A DNA stretch of 64,000 nt, taken from assembly GCA_963791235.1 (NCBI GenBank), contig CAWBRW010000021.1, positions 1-64,000 on the forward strand. Reading direction: 5' to 3'. Below, one piece after another: positions 41,653 through 48,998 of the stretch. Made by a program: the position numbers and the translations under genes. The notes under the pieces are model-generated. The model worked only from the letters and a program-made list of their open reading frames with translations, was not told the DNA's origin and ran no database searches. The DNA is from JALORV01 sp963791235. Lineage in GTDB: Bacteria > Pseudomonadota > Gammaproteobacteria > Burkholderiales > Burkholderiaceae_F. Positions within the stretch are counted from its first letter, which is position 1, and each line of letters starts with the position of its first letter.

Positions 41653-42132
41653 ATGCCAATCCACTGGAACTCCTGGCGTCGCGCCTACTCGCGCTCAATC
41701 CTCTCCGGCTCGGTCGCTGCGGCGCTCTCGGCGATCGCGCTGCTGATCCTCGGTCGCCGGGAGACCGGCTCTGCCGTGGCCCCGGTCAACGCGGTGAGCC
41801 ACTGGTACTTCGGTGACAAGGCGGCACGGCGCGATCGGCCAAGCCTGAAGTACACGCTGAGTGGGTACCTGACGCACCATGCCGCTTCCGTGTTCTGGGC
41901 CACGATCTTCGAGCGCCTGTTCGAGCGTCGCACCTGGCCGACCCGTAAACCGCCATTGAGTCCGGCCGCGGCAATCGCGCTGACGGCGGCGGTCGTCGAC
42001 TACACGATCACGCCCAAACGTCTGACGCCCGGCTTTGAGAAGCGGCTTCCCGCCACGTCACTGGTCTGGGTCTACGGCGCATTCGCGATCGGCCTTGCCC
42101 TGGGACACAGCGGCCGATCGCTGCTGCGCTGA
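41653..42132 (+). CDS. Membrane protein of unknown function
   Basis: The 159-residue protein has three to four hydrophobic segments (about 17-35, 80-95, 105-125, 135-152). The HWYFGDKAARRDRPSLKYTLSGYLTHHAAS segment (split over a loop) recurs in uncharacterised proteobacterial membrane proteins as I remember them, but I cannot name a family. It is followed by the OmpA-type gene after 70 bases with its own promoter candidate. Confidence 0.65.
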   Translation: MPIHWNSWRRAYSRSILSGSVAAALSAIALLILGRRETGSAVAPVNAVSHWYFGDKAARRDRPSLKYTLSGYLTHHAASVFWATIFERLFERRTWPTRKPPLSPAAAIALTAAVVDYTITPKRLTPGFEKRLPATSLVWVYGAFAIGLALGHSGRSLLR

Positions 42133-42138
42133 CCCTAC

Positions 42139-42153
42139 AGGCATCGGTCTTGC
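42139..42153 (+). promoter_or_regulatory. Predicted sigma-54 promoter (OmpA-type gene)
   Basis: AGGCATCGGTCTTGC followed by T fits GGCAY-N5-TTGC. The start would be near 42,165, 38 bases before the ATG at 42,203. Confidence 0.65.
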
Positions 42154-42202
42154 TGACTGGAGAAAGTTGCAGGGTGTTCCTGCGTGGACCTGGAGGACGT
42201 AC

Positions 42203-42850
42203 ATGCGCAAGGCTGTTGCCGTCACAGCGATCGCGGTGCTCGTACTCGCGGGGTGCCAATCAATGGACGAGTCGCAGAAGGAGACTGCGAAGACCACGGG
42301 TATCGGTGCGGCAGCCGGTGCCGCGGTCGGCGCGATTGCGGGCGGCAGCGACAACCGCGGTCGGGGTGCCGCCATCGGCGCCGCGGTCGGCGCACTGGGT
42401 GGCTATGCCTGGAGCCAGCGCATGGAAAACCAGCGTCGCCAAGCGGAAGCCGCCACGCAAGGTACCGGCGCGCAAGTCGAAAAGATGGCGGACAACCGCA
42501 TCCGTGTCGTCGTCCCGGACAACATCTCGTTCGACAGCGGCCGCGCCGATATCAAGCCCGGGTTCCGCTCGATGCTCGACCAGTTCGCGCAGTCGCTGAC
42601 ACAGAACCCGCAGACCACGGTGCAGATCATCGGACACACGGATTCGACCGGTGACGACGCGTTCAACCAGAATCTCTCGCGCGAGCGTGCGCTCGCCGCG
42701 CGGGACTATCTTGCGACACGCGGCGTATCGATGAACCGCATCGCGGTGGACGGCCGCGGCGAGCGTGAACCAGTGGCCGCCAACGATTCAGAGGCCGGCC
42801 GCGCACGTAACCGTCGCGTCGAGATCTTCCTGCAGGAGAGCGCCGCCTAG
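42203..42850 (+). CDS. OmpA-domain lipoprotein (YiaD-like)
   Basis: From ATG 42203 (TGGAGGACGTAC upstream) the product has 215 residues. A lipoprotein signal with lipobox LVLAGC precedes a glycine-zipper pair (GIGAAAGAAVGAIAGG, GAAIGAAVGALGGYAW), then an OmpA-like peptidoglycan-binding domain (about 100-212) with IIGHTDSTGDDAFNQNLS and ARNRRVEIFL. It anchors the outer membrane to the cell wall, like YiaD/Pal-related proteins. Confidence 0.92.
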   Translation: MRKAVAVTAIAVLVLAGCQSMDESQKETAKTTGIGAAAGAAVGAIAGGSDNRGRGAAIGAAVGALGGYAWSQRMENQRRQAEAATQGTGAQVEKMADNRIRVVVPDNISFDSGRADIKPGFRSMLDQFAQSLTQNPQTTVQIIGHTDSTGDDAFNQNLSRERALAARDYLATRGVSMNRIAVDGRGEREPVAANDSEAGRARNRRVEIFLQESAA

Positions 42851-42863
42851 TACACCTGGGTCG

Positions 42864-42878
42864 AGGCACGCGCCTTGC
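42864..42878 (+). promoter_or_regulatory. Predicted sigma-54 promoter (DUF3072 gene)
   Basis: AGGCACGCGCCTTGC differs from consensus only in the first base. It starts 14 bases after the OmpA-type stop and would give a leader of about 75 bases before ATG 42,965. Confidence 0.72.
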
Positions 42879-42964
42879 CACTTCCGGGCTTCCCCGATGC
42901 CAAGGGCGGCAACAGCTTATGCAAGCGCTCCGTTGGCACGGCACGCACGATTGGGGAGTTACCC

Positions 42965-43273
42965 ATGACCAAGGAACTCACACAACAGCGGGGCCGCGGA
43001 AGCCGCATGGCGAAGGCGGCGGAGGTGCGCAGTTCTGCGGACGAGCCGATGACAGATGCACAGCGCTCGTACCTGCAATCGCTATCGGAGGACGCCAAGG
43101 TTCCCTTCGACGAAACGCTGACAAGGGAACAGGCCTCGAAGCGCATCGACGAACTGCAGGGCATCACTGGGCGCGGTCTGGCGCAGGAGGACCCGGAGCG
43201 CCAGAGGGTCGAAGCGGAAGAAGCCGAGGCGCACGCGGCAGAGGGCGACGGGCGCGGCCGCGAGAATCGCTGA
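42965..43273 (+). CDS. DUF3072-containing small protein
   Basis: The 102-residue protein has a central DUF3072 motif (EPMTDAQRSYLQSLSEDA) followed by LTREQASKRIDELQ, and charged flanks. Such proteins are small, helical and of unknown function. I start it at ATG 42965 with GGGGAGTTACCC upstream. The promoter type links it to the rest of the stress set. Confidence 0.85.
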   Translation: MTKELTQQRGRGSRMAKAAEVRSSADEPMTDAQRSYLQSLSEDAKVPFDETLTREQASKRIDELQGITGRGLAQEDPERQRVEAEEAEAHAAEGDGRGRENR

Positions 43274-43332
43274 GCGGTGTGCAACCGGACGCCTGCATTG
43301 GCGCTGAAGACCTTCAACACGAAGGAGGCACC

Positions 43333-43392
43333 ATGAGCCAGGCAAGGCCCTTGAAACTGTGCGGGCATGGGCCCGGCACAGGAAAGCGGTGA
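43333..43392 (+). CDS. Possible 19-residue peptide gene
   Basis: A very short frame begins at ATG 43333 behind GAAGGAGGCACC, as good a ribosome site as any in the window. The product is basic with one Cys. A nearby AGGCAAGGCCCTTGA looks like a damaged sigma-54 site but lacks the final C. It may be a leader peptide for the CBS gene or chance. Confidence 0.3.
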   Translation: MSQARPLKLCGHGPGTGKR

Positions 43393-43423
43393 GCGGATCG
43401 AAAACGAGAAGTGACACGGCCGA

Positions 43424-43445
43424 CACGGCATGGACTCATGCCGTG
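43424..43445. promoter_or_regulatory. Perfect hairpin before the CBS-domain gene
   Basis: CACGGCATG pairs with CATGCCGTG across the four-base loop GACT. It ends 22 bases before the CBS ATG, just upstream of the ribosome site, so it could act on translation or be a terminator of the preceding gene. Confidence 0.55.
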
Positions 43446-43467
43446 GCATATGGCAAAGGAGCTGCAG

Positions 43468-43881
43468 ATGAAGAAGATCTCGGAAGTGATGACATCGGAA
43501 GTGCAGGTTGTGCAACCAGATGACACCGTGCAGGACGCCGCGGCCATGATGGCCGAGCAGGACGTCGGCGCGTTGCCGGTCTGCGACGGCTCACGGCTGC
43601 AGGGCATGATCACCGATCGTGACATTGCGGTGCGCGCTGTCGCCAATGGGCGCGATTCCGATACCCCGGTGCGAGAGGTGATGTCCGAGGACGTGATCTG
43701 GTGCTCCGAGGACGATGACACTCAGGATGTTCTCGGGCGCATGGGCGACAGGCAGATCCGCCGCATACCGGTGGTGGATGCCAATCGCAACCTCGTCGGC
43801 ATCGTCTCGCTGGGTGATCTGGCGATCGAGGACGAGGAGAACGTCGACGAGGCACTGCGCAGCATTTCGATGCCTGCCTGA
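43468..43881 (+). CDS. Two-CBS-domain protein
   Basis: The 137-residue protein from ATG 43468 (AAAGGAGCTGCAG upstream) consists of a tandem CBS pair: SEVMTSEVQVVQPDDTVQDAA with LPVCDGSRLQGMITDRDIA, then VREVMSEDVIWC with IPVVDANRNLVGIVSLGDLA. CBS pairs bind adenosyl nucleotides and act as energy-state modules. It stands alone. Its last 160 bases overlap the convergent methyltransferase frame. Confidence 0.92.
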   Translation: MKKISEVMTSEVQVVQPDDTVQDAAAMMAEQDVGALPVCDGSRLQGMITDRDIAVRAVANGRDSDTPVREVMSEDVIWCSEDDDTQDVLGRMGDRQIRRIPVVDANRNLVGIVSLGDLAIEDEENVDEALRSISMPA

Positions 43882-44480
43882 GCCGGCTTGCGATAGAAGT
43901 CGAAGACGTGCCGGCGCCACCCGGCGACCGGCACGCGAGCACCGTAGCGCCCAAACGGCACGTGCTCGAAGCGCGCAAGCACGCCAACATCCTCGGGCCG
44001 TACCCGATTGCGCGGGTAGCGATCGTTCCAACCGAGGAGCAGGTAGCCGCCCGGTCGCATTCGCGCATGGCAGCCGGCGAATGCACGTTCGGCCTGGAGG
44101 CGCGTGTTAAGCCCCCAGCCGAGGACGCCATTGCAGACGATCAGGTCGAACGCGCCGCCGGTGTCGTGCCGTGACAGGTTTTCGAGTCGGTCGATGATGT
44201 GGCGCTGCGCGCCATAGCCCTGCCGTTGGGGATCCGGGTCCATCGTCCAGTATTCGACCCCGGGGAAGAGCGAGCCGTAGTGCTGCGTGTAGGCAGCGCA
44301 GCCGACGAACAGCCCACGACGCAGGCCTGGAAGTCGAGCCAGCGATGGAAGGAGTTCCAGCTCGAGCAGCGCGCGATCCGGCGCGCGTTCCGTATGAGGG
44401 ATGTTCCGGAGGAACTGCAGCGCTGCCAGCGCTGGGGCAACGGCCCGCAGGAAACCGCGGGCAGGGCGGCTCATGCGCAC
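43722..44480 (-). CDS. Class I SAM-dependent methyltransferase with run-on 3' end
   Basis: The 252-residue frame begins with basic residues and a helix, then has a weak Rossmann core: RGLFVGCAAYTQHYGSLFPG, VEYWTMDPDPQRQGYGA, FDLIVCNGVLGWGLN, MRPGGYLLLGWNDRY. After about residue 200 the sequence lies antisense to the CBS gene and is Ser/Arg-rich, unlike a natural domain, so the original stop may have been lost. It is seven bases after the DUF2243 gene, so probably in its operon. Substrate unknown. Confidence 0.75.
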   Translation of the reverse strand: MRMSRPARGFLRAVAPALAALQFLRNIPHTERAPDRALLELELLPSLARLPGLRRGLFVGCAAYTQHYGSLFPGVEYWTMDPDPQRQGYGAQRHIIDRLENLSRHDTGGAFDLIVCNGVLGWGLNTRLQAERAFAGCHARMRPGGYLLLGWNDRYPRNRVRPEDVGVLARFEHVPFGRYGARVPVAGWRRHVFDFYRKPAQAGIEMLRSASSTFSSSSIARSPSETMPTRLRLASTTGMRRICLSPMRPRTS

Positions 44481-44486
44481 AAAGTG

Positions 44487-45389
44487 CTAGAGCAATCGCA
44501 CCGGCGCGGCGCGCACAATGATCGCCTGCTGGCCGAAGATGCCTTCGAGCCGGTGCCGATACCTTTCCCACCACACCGGGTCTATCTCGTCGCACTGCAC
44601 CTCGAGCACCGCGATGTCATCGGTCTCCCGACTGGCGCGGCCGAGCCATCGGCCTTCCGCGGGGGAACGTGTGTACGCCGCCATTCCGCCGAAGCGCGTC
44701 GTCAGTTCGTTCTTCACGTTGTCAAAGGCGCGCGGATCGATCGGCTGCCCGCCGCGCGTGAATAGCGGCAACAGGATCTGCACCAGGTGAACGCCACCTG
44801 CGGCGGGGCGCTGAGCCTCGGCTCGCAGCGTCGGCTCCTGCATCGGCACAAGGTTCCGCGCGACGGGCTCAGGCGTGCGCGGGTACATCGCGCGCTGGCG
44901 CAGCAGCGCACCCAGCATCAGAGGGAGGATACCGGCGACAACGAGGAATCCCAGGTTCCACTCGGTCGGATCAGCCACCTCCCGCACGTTGTGCAGTTCC
45001 AGCAGATGGTGGTTGACGAAGCCTTCAGTGAGGTTGAAGAGGCCGAGACCGCCGAGCAGGGCGCCAAAGGCACCGGGCGTCGTCGTGTTGGACCGGCCGC
45101 TTCGCACCGAGCGCCACAGCAGCAGCAGCCCGAGTGCGGTAACGAGCCACGCCCCGGCGTGGAACAGGCCGTCGGCCAGCACATTGAAACGCAGCCGGTC
45201 GGCATCCGTGGGTGGCACCGCATGAGACAGCATGTTGTGCCACTGCAGGATCTCGTGGAACACGATGCCGTCGATGAGGCCGCCGAGGCCGATGCCGATC
45301 AACAGCCAGGGCGTGAGCGGCGCATAACGCGCGGCCGGCCGATCCTCCGTGCGGAAGTAGGCCGGGCGAGTGCTGGAAATTTCGGTCAT
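44487..45389 (-). CDS. DUF2243 membrane protein fused to a cytosolic domain
   Basis: From ATG 45389 the protein has 300 residues. The first part (about 20-170) has four transmembrane helices with DUF2243 features: GLGGLIDGIVFHEILQWHNM, LADGLFHAGAWL, and FNLTEGFVNHHLLELHNVRE, rich in conserved His that suggest metal or haem binding. The final 100 residues (VQILLPLFTRGGQPIDPRAF onward, WWERYRHRLEGIFGQQ) form a separate soluble domain that I recall as a stand-alone small protein elsewhere. A near-consensus sigma-54 promoter lies upstream. Confidence 0.85.
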   Translation of the reverse strand: MTEISSTRPAYFRTEDRPAARYAPLTPWLLIGIGLGGLIDGIVFHEILQWHNMLSHAVPPTDADRLRFNVLADGLFHAGAWLVTALGLLLLWRSVRSGRSNTTTPGAFGALLGGLGLFNLTEGFVNHHLLELHNVREVADPTEWNLGFLVVAGILPLMLGALLRQRAMYPRTPEPVARNLVPMQEPTLRAEAQRPAAGGVHLVQILLPLFTRGGQPIDPRAFDNVKNELTTRFGGMAAYTRSPAEGRWLGRASRETDDIAVLEVQCDEIDPVWWERYRHRLEGIFGQQAIIVRAAPVRLL

Positions 45390-45425
45390 CCTGGTCTGAA
45401 ACGTGTCTCGAACCGCTTTTTCGCA

Positions 45426-45440
45426 GCAATGGCCGTGCCG
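45426..45440 (-). promoter_or_regulatory. Predicted sigma-54 promoter (DUF2243 gene)
   Basis: The minus strand reads CGGCACGGCCATTGC followed by T, differing from consensus only in the first base. Transcription would begin near 45,414, 25 bases before the ATG at 45,389. Confidence 0.75.
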
Positions 45441-45657
45441 TACAGGTGGCGATGCCGCCCGTATCCACCGAGGCGCCGGGGGAAACACGCCAACGCCTTT
45501 ACCTGCCAGGAAGGAAGCGCAGGGCATACACGTTGATTGACGCCGGCATACGGCCACTGCTAGCTTGCGCGGCCTGCGACGGGACGAAGGAACCATGCGA
45601 TGCCGCTTGCCGACTTCACCATGAGCTCACTGCGGGTTGGCCCGCTGGAGCGTGGCG

Positions 45658-46416
45658 ATGCACGCGTTTGACTTCCACGGTAAACGCGTCGTCGTCACCG
45701 GGGGCAGCCGCGGCATCGGGCGCGCCATTGCACTCGCCTTTGCGGCTGCGGGGGCGGATGTGTCGATCTGCGCGCGGGGAAGCGCCGCGCTTGAAATCAC
45801 ACGCGCCGAGATCGCCGGCCTCGGCCGCAACGCGCACGCCGCCGTCTGCGACCTAACTGACGGCGCTGCCGTCACGCATTACGTGGGTGAGGCCGATGCG
45901 GCGCTGGGCGGAGTGGACGTCCTTGTCAACAACGCTTCGGGCTTCGGCATGGGCGATGACGATCAGGGCTGGGCGGCGGGGCTGGCTGTCGACGTGATGG
46001 CCATGGTGCGCGCCTCACGTGCCGCCAGTCCGATGCTGGAGGCGGCCCCCGGCAGTTCGATCATCAACATCGCGTCGATTTCCGGCTATCGCCCGTCCGT
46101 GCGCGCGCCCGCCTACGCGGCCGTCAAGGCGGCAATGATCCATTACACGACAAGCCAAGCGGCGGCGTTGGCGCGCAAGGCAGTCCGCGTGAACTGCATC
46201 GCCCCGGGCTCGATCGAATTTCCCGGCGGACACTGGGAGGAGCGTCGGCTCGCGGGTGATCCGCTGTACAGCCGGATCCTCGCGGGCATTCCCTTTGGCC
46301 GCCTCGGCACGCCTGAGGAAGTGGCCGACGTGGCGCTTTTCCTGGCTTCGCCCTACGCGCGCTGGGTCACGGGACAGACGATCGCCGTCGATGGGGGCCA
46401 GCTGCTGGGAGCGTGA
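45658..46416 (+). CDS. Short-chain dehydrogenase/reductase
   Basis: Starting at ATG 45658 the product has 252 residues with classical SDR motifs: VVVTGGSRGIGRAIALAFA (cofactor loop), VLVNNASG, a catalytic Ser in IASISGY, and Tyr/Lys in APAYAAVKAAM. The C-terminal VTGQTIAVDGG is standard. The Arg after GGS suggests an NADP preference. It is probably a 3-oxoacyl reductase or related oxidoreductase. No operon partner is visible. Confidence 0.9.
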   Translation: MHAFDFHGKRVVVTGGSRGIGRAIALAFAAAGADVSICARGSAALEITRAEIAGLGRNAHAAVCDLTDGAAVTHYVGEADAALGGVDVLVNNASGFGMGDDDQGWAAGLAVDVMAMVRASRAASPMLEAAPGSSIINIASISGYRPSVRAPAYAAVKAAMIHYTTSQAAALARKAVRVNCIAPGSIEFPGGHWEERRLAGDPLYSRILAGIPFGRLGTPEEVADVALFLASPYARWVTGQTIAVDGGQLLGA

Positions 46417-46452
46417 CCACCCGCGCAGGTCTCGCCCTGCCGACGCATCCGG

Positions 46453-46749
46453 TCAGACGACGACGCTGGCGGTGGCGAATACCAGGCTGCTGCAGGCGAT
46501 CACCAGCGCAAATGCGCGCCAGCCGTGTTCCGCAAAGTTGGCACCACACTCATTGAGCAGGAATCCCGAGAAAGCGCCGACGATCAGCGCGAGAGATCCT
46601 TCACTCGACCATGCCGTACGCGTCAACGCGTCGCTGATCTCCACGACCACCACCATCAACATCAGGAAGCCAAGCATGCGCAGCAATCCCGACAGCGACG
46701 GGGCTGTCAGGGCAACTCCAAGGACCTTGAACGTGGGTTCGGTGCGCAT
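46453..46749 (-). CDS. Small membrane protein of unknown function
   Basis: A 98-residue protein with three hydrophobic segments (about 18-38, 52-65, 78-97) and a central NECGANFAEHGWR loop. I recognise no family. A weak sigma-54-like sequence lies at 46,799-46,813. Convergent with the SDR gene. Confidence 0.55.
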   Translation of the reverse strand: MRTEPTFKVLGVALTAPSLSGLLRMLGFLMLMVVVVEISDALTRTAWSSEGSLALIVGAFSGFLLNECGANFAEHGWRAFALVIACSSLVFATASVVV

Positions 46750-46798
46750 CGCAGGACACGGCTTGAGTGCAGAGACGGCGGATTATCGGCGGCCGCTC

Positions 46799-46813
46799 GC
46801 AAAACATTCGCCG
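46799..46813 (-). promoter_or_regulatory. Possible sigma-54 promoter, weak
   Basis: The minus strand reads CGGCGAATGTTTTGC: GGC and TTGC are correct and spaced properly, but the central AC is not kept. Confidence 0.35.
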
Positions 46814-46938
46814 AAATTCGCCCAGCTCCGAGTAGGAATTACCTGCATCGGCGCTGCGACCCTGCGCTGAATCAAGGAAAGCGCGCGGGAGCCCGCTGGG
46901 CTCGCTGGCCGTCACCGTTGCGTAGACCCTCAATGTCG

Positions 46939-47397
46939 TCAGGGGTATGACTGATACACCGTGGCCTTGCCATCGCGCGTCACCAGGATGACGGCGTACG
47001 GTTCGCTCTTGTTGCCGTAGGCCGGGCCGTCCATACCCGGTGAACCAATTGGCATGGCGGGGACCGAGATGCCGATCGCATCGGGACGTTCCGCCAGCAG
47101 CCGGCGGATCTCCCGCACCGGAACGTGGCCCTCGACGACATAGCCGTCGATGATGCCGGTGTGGCAGGACCCGTACTTCGAAGGCAGGCCGGCCCGCGCG
47201 CGCGCCTGCGAATTTCCGGTTTCATGGCTCTTCACCGCGAAGCCGTTCTTCTCCAGGTAGGCGATCCAGTCCTTGCAGCAGCCGCATGACGCGGAACGCC
47301 ATACCTCCATCGTCAGTGGGTTCGCCCGCGCGGGTGACCAGGGGACGAGGGGGCTCAGCGCCAGGAGGGCGCTGACGCGGCGTCGATTCACGTTCAT
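46939..47397 (-). CDS. DUF411-family exported metal-binding protein
   Basis: The 152-residue protein has an Arg-rich N-terminus with a hydrophobic signal ending near Ala-Arg-Ala. The mature part begins with the DUF411 motif VWRSASCGCCKDWIAYLEKN, then SCHTGIIDGYVVEGHVP. The family accompanies copper-resistance genes and its Cys are proposed to bind copper. It overlaps the cupredoxin gene upstream by four bases (ATGA), so the two are an operon. Confidence 0.9.
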   Translation of the reverse strand: MNVNRRRVSALLALSPLVPWSPARANPLTMEVWRSASCGCCKDWIAYLEKNGFAVKSHETGNSQARARAGLPSKYGSCHTGIIDGYVVEGHVPVREIRRLLAERPDAIGISVPAMPIGSPGMDGPAYGNKSEPYAVILVTRDGKATVYQSYP

Positions 47398-47888
47398 TTG
47401 GCCACCACCTTGATCCTGCCCATCATGCCGGCTGAATAATGCCCCGCGATCAGGCAGGCGAAGTCGAACTCGCCCGGTCGATTGAAGTTCCAGATCACTT
47501 CGCCGGTTTTGCCGGGCGCGACGTGAGCCATGTACGGTTCGTCGTGTTCCATGCCCGGAAATTTCATCATCAGGGCCGCGTGCTCGTCGAGTTCCTTCCG
47601 GGTGCCGATGACGAACTCGTGCATCAACTTGCCGTGGTTCCGCAGAACGAATCGCACGGTCTCACCCTGGCGGACCTCGAGACGATCGGGCGTGAAGCGC
47701 ATGTCATCGCCCATCTTGAATTCGACGGTGCGCTTGACCGCCTTTGCGTCGCCGGCAACGCCCCACGCCTTCTGGTCCTGCACGGCCAACCCGCCGCCCG
47801 GCTTATGGGTCATCTCGCCATGAGCCCACGCCGTCCCGGACAGCAACAGCACGGTCAGCGCCGCGGCCAGCCAAGTCACAACTCGCAC
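47394..47888 (-). CDS. Exported cupredoxin (plastocyanin/azurin-like)
   Basis: The 164-residue protein has a Sec signal cleaved after AWA. The mature protein shows a cupredoxin fold with type 1 copper ligands in HGKLMHEFVIG and FACLIAGHYSAGMMG (His, Cys, His, Met). The additional N-terminal His/Met could bind a second metal. It probably carries or sequesters copper in the periplasm together with the DUF411 protein. Confidence 0.9.
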   Translation of the reverse strand: MRVVTWLAAALTVLLLSGTAWAHGEMTHKPGGGLAVQDQKAWGVAGDAKAVKRTVEFKMGDDMRFTPDRLEVRQGETVRFVLRNHGKLMHEFVIGTRKELDEHAALMMKFPGMEHDEPYMAHVAPGKTGEVIWNFNRPGEFDFACLIAGHYSAGMMGRIKVVAK

Positions 47889-48013
47889 TTCGATCTCCTC
47901 TTCAACGATTCACTGTCGGGCGCCGGGGTGGGGCGCGATCCACGGATTTATGCCGCTGCTGGCGAGCCGCGATCGTAATGGCACGGCATGTTGAGCCGGG
48001 CTCCATGGAAACC

Positions 48014-48030
48014 CCGAGGCGGAGCCTCGG
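48014..48030. other. Short hairpin upstream of the GST gene
   Basis: CCGAGGC pairs with GCCTCGG over a three-base loop. It lies about 85 bases before the GST ATG, and may be a terminator fragment or leader structure. Confidence 0.4.
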
Positions 48031-48113
48031 AGCGGGCGATTCAGAGGGTCGCGATAGACTTCTTTGCAGGCAGACCCTTGCGAGGGCGACCCAATAATCC
48101 CGAGGACCCACCT

Positions 48114-48737
48114 ATGGCAAAGCTCAAGCTGACCTATTTCGACTTCGACGGCGGACGCGGCGAGCCTGCGCGTCTGGCGCTTCACATCGGTGGCATCGCG
48201 TTCGAAGATCACCGCATCGCGGGCAAGGAATGGCCGGCTTTCCGCGACAAGACGCCGTTCCTTGCGATCCCCACGCTGGAAGTGGACGGCCGGGTGGTTT
48301 CGCAGTCCAACAGCATCAATCGCTACGTCGGCAAGCTGACCGACCTGTATCCAAAGGACGACTTGCAGGCATTCCTGTGCGACGAGGTGATGGAGGCGGC
48401 TGAGGACATCAGCACCCGGATCGCGCAGACCATCGGCTTGCCCGAGGACGCCAAGAAAAAGGCGCGCGAGGAGCTTGCGGCGGGTCATATCACGCGCTAC
48501 CTGGAGCAGTTCCAGGCGAGACTAAAAGCAGCCGGCGGAGAGTATTTCGCTGACCGGCGCCTTACGGTGGCGGATCTGAAAGTCCTCATGTTGATTCGCT
48601 GGCTGCGGTCCGGTGTGCTGGACTACATACCGAAAGACCTCGTGGACACCGTCGCGCCGCAGTTGGTGAAACACTTCGAGCGCGTGTCCAGCCATCCGAA
48701 GATCGCGGAGTACTACCAGCGCCGCAAGGCGGCCTGA
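48114..48737 (+). CDS. Glutathione S-transferase
   Basis: From ATG 48114 the product has 207 residues. The N-terminal thioredoxin-like domain has Tyr near residue 8 (KLTYFDFDGGRGEPARLAL), the cis-Pro glutathione contact in FLAIPTLEVDG, and SQSNSINRYVGKL. The all-helical C-terminal domain includes DRRLTVADLKVL. The Tyr-type N-terminus and RGEPAR pattern resemble sigma/prostaglandin-D-synthase-like GSTs. It would conjugate glutathione to electrophiles in the cytosol. Confidence 0.92.
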   Translation: MAKLKLTYFDFDGGRGEPARLALHIGGIAFEDHRIAGKEWPAFRDKTPFLAIPTLEVDGRVVSQSNSINRYVGKLTDLYPKDDLQAFLCDEVMEAAEDISTRIAQTIGLPEDAKKKAREELAAGHITRYLEQFQARLKAAGGEYFADRRLTVADLKVLMLIRWLRSGVLDYIPKDLVDTVAPQLVKHFERVSSHPKIAEYYQRRKAA

Positions 48738-48998
48738 TCGCACTTCGGCGAACGTCAGTCCGTATTTCAAAGAGCCGCGGACTCGCCTTGAACAGCAACT
48801 CCGAGCGAAGTCCACTTAGGGACGGGGTCGAATGGCGCCTGCTCTCGGCCCCGTCGAATGCGTCCGCTTCGCGCCAGGCACGGCGACACGGGCGACGGAG
48901 TAGCCGGACTTCTTCGCTGTGCGCCTGTGCCGCTGGGCGGTGATTCTGTGGTGCCGCGCCTTAGCCATGATTGACAGTTGGCGCCGGACGGTCTCGCC

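Noticed and set aside
48071..48085. AGGCAGACCCTTGC before the GST gene
   Set aside because: One base too short between GG and GC, which sigma-54 holoenzyme does not tolerate well.
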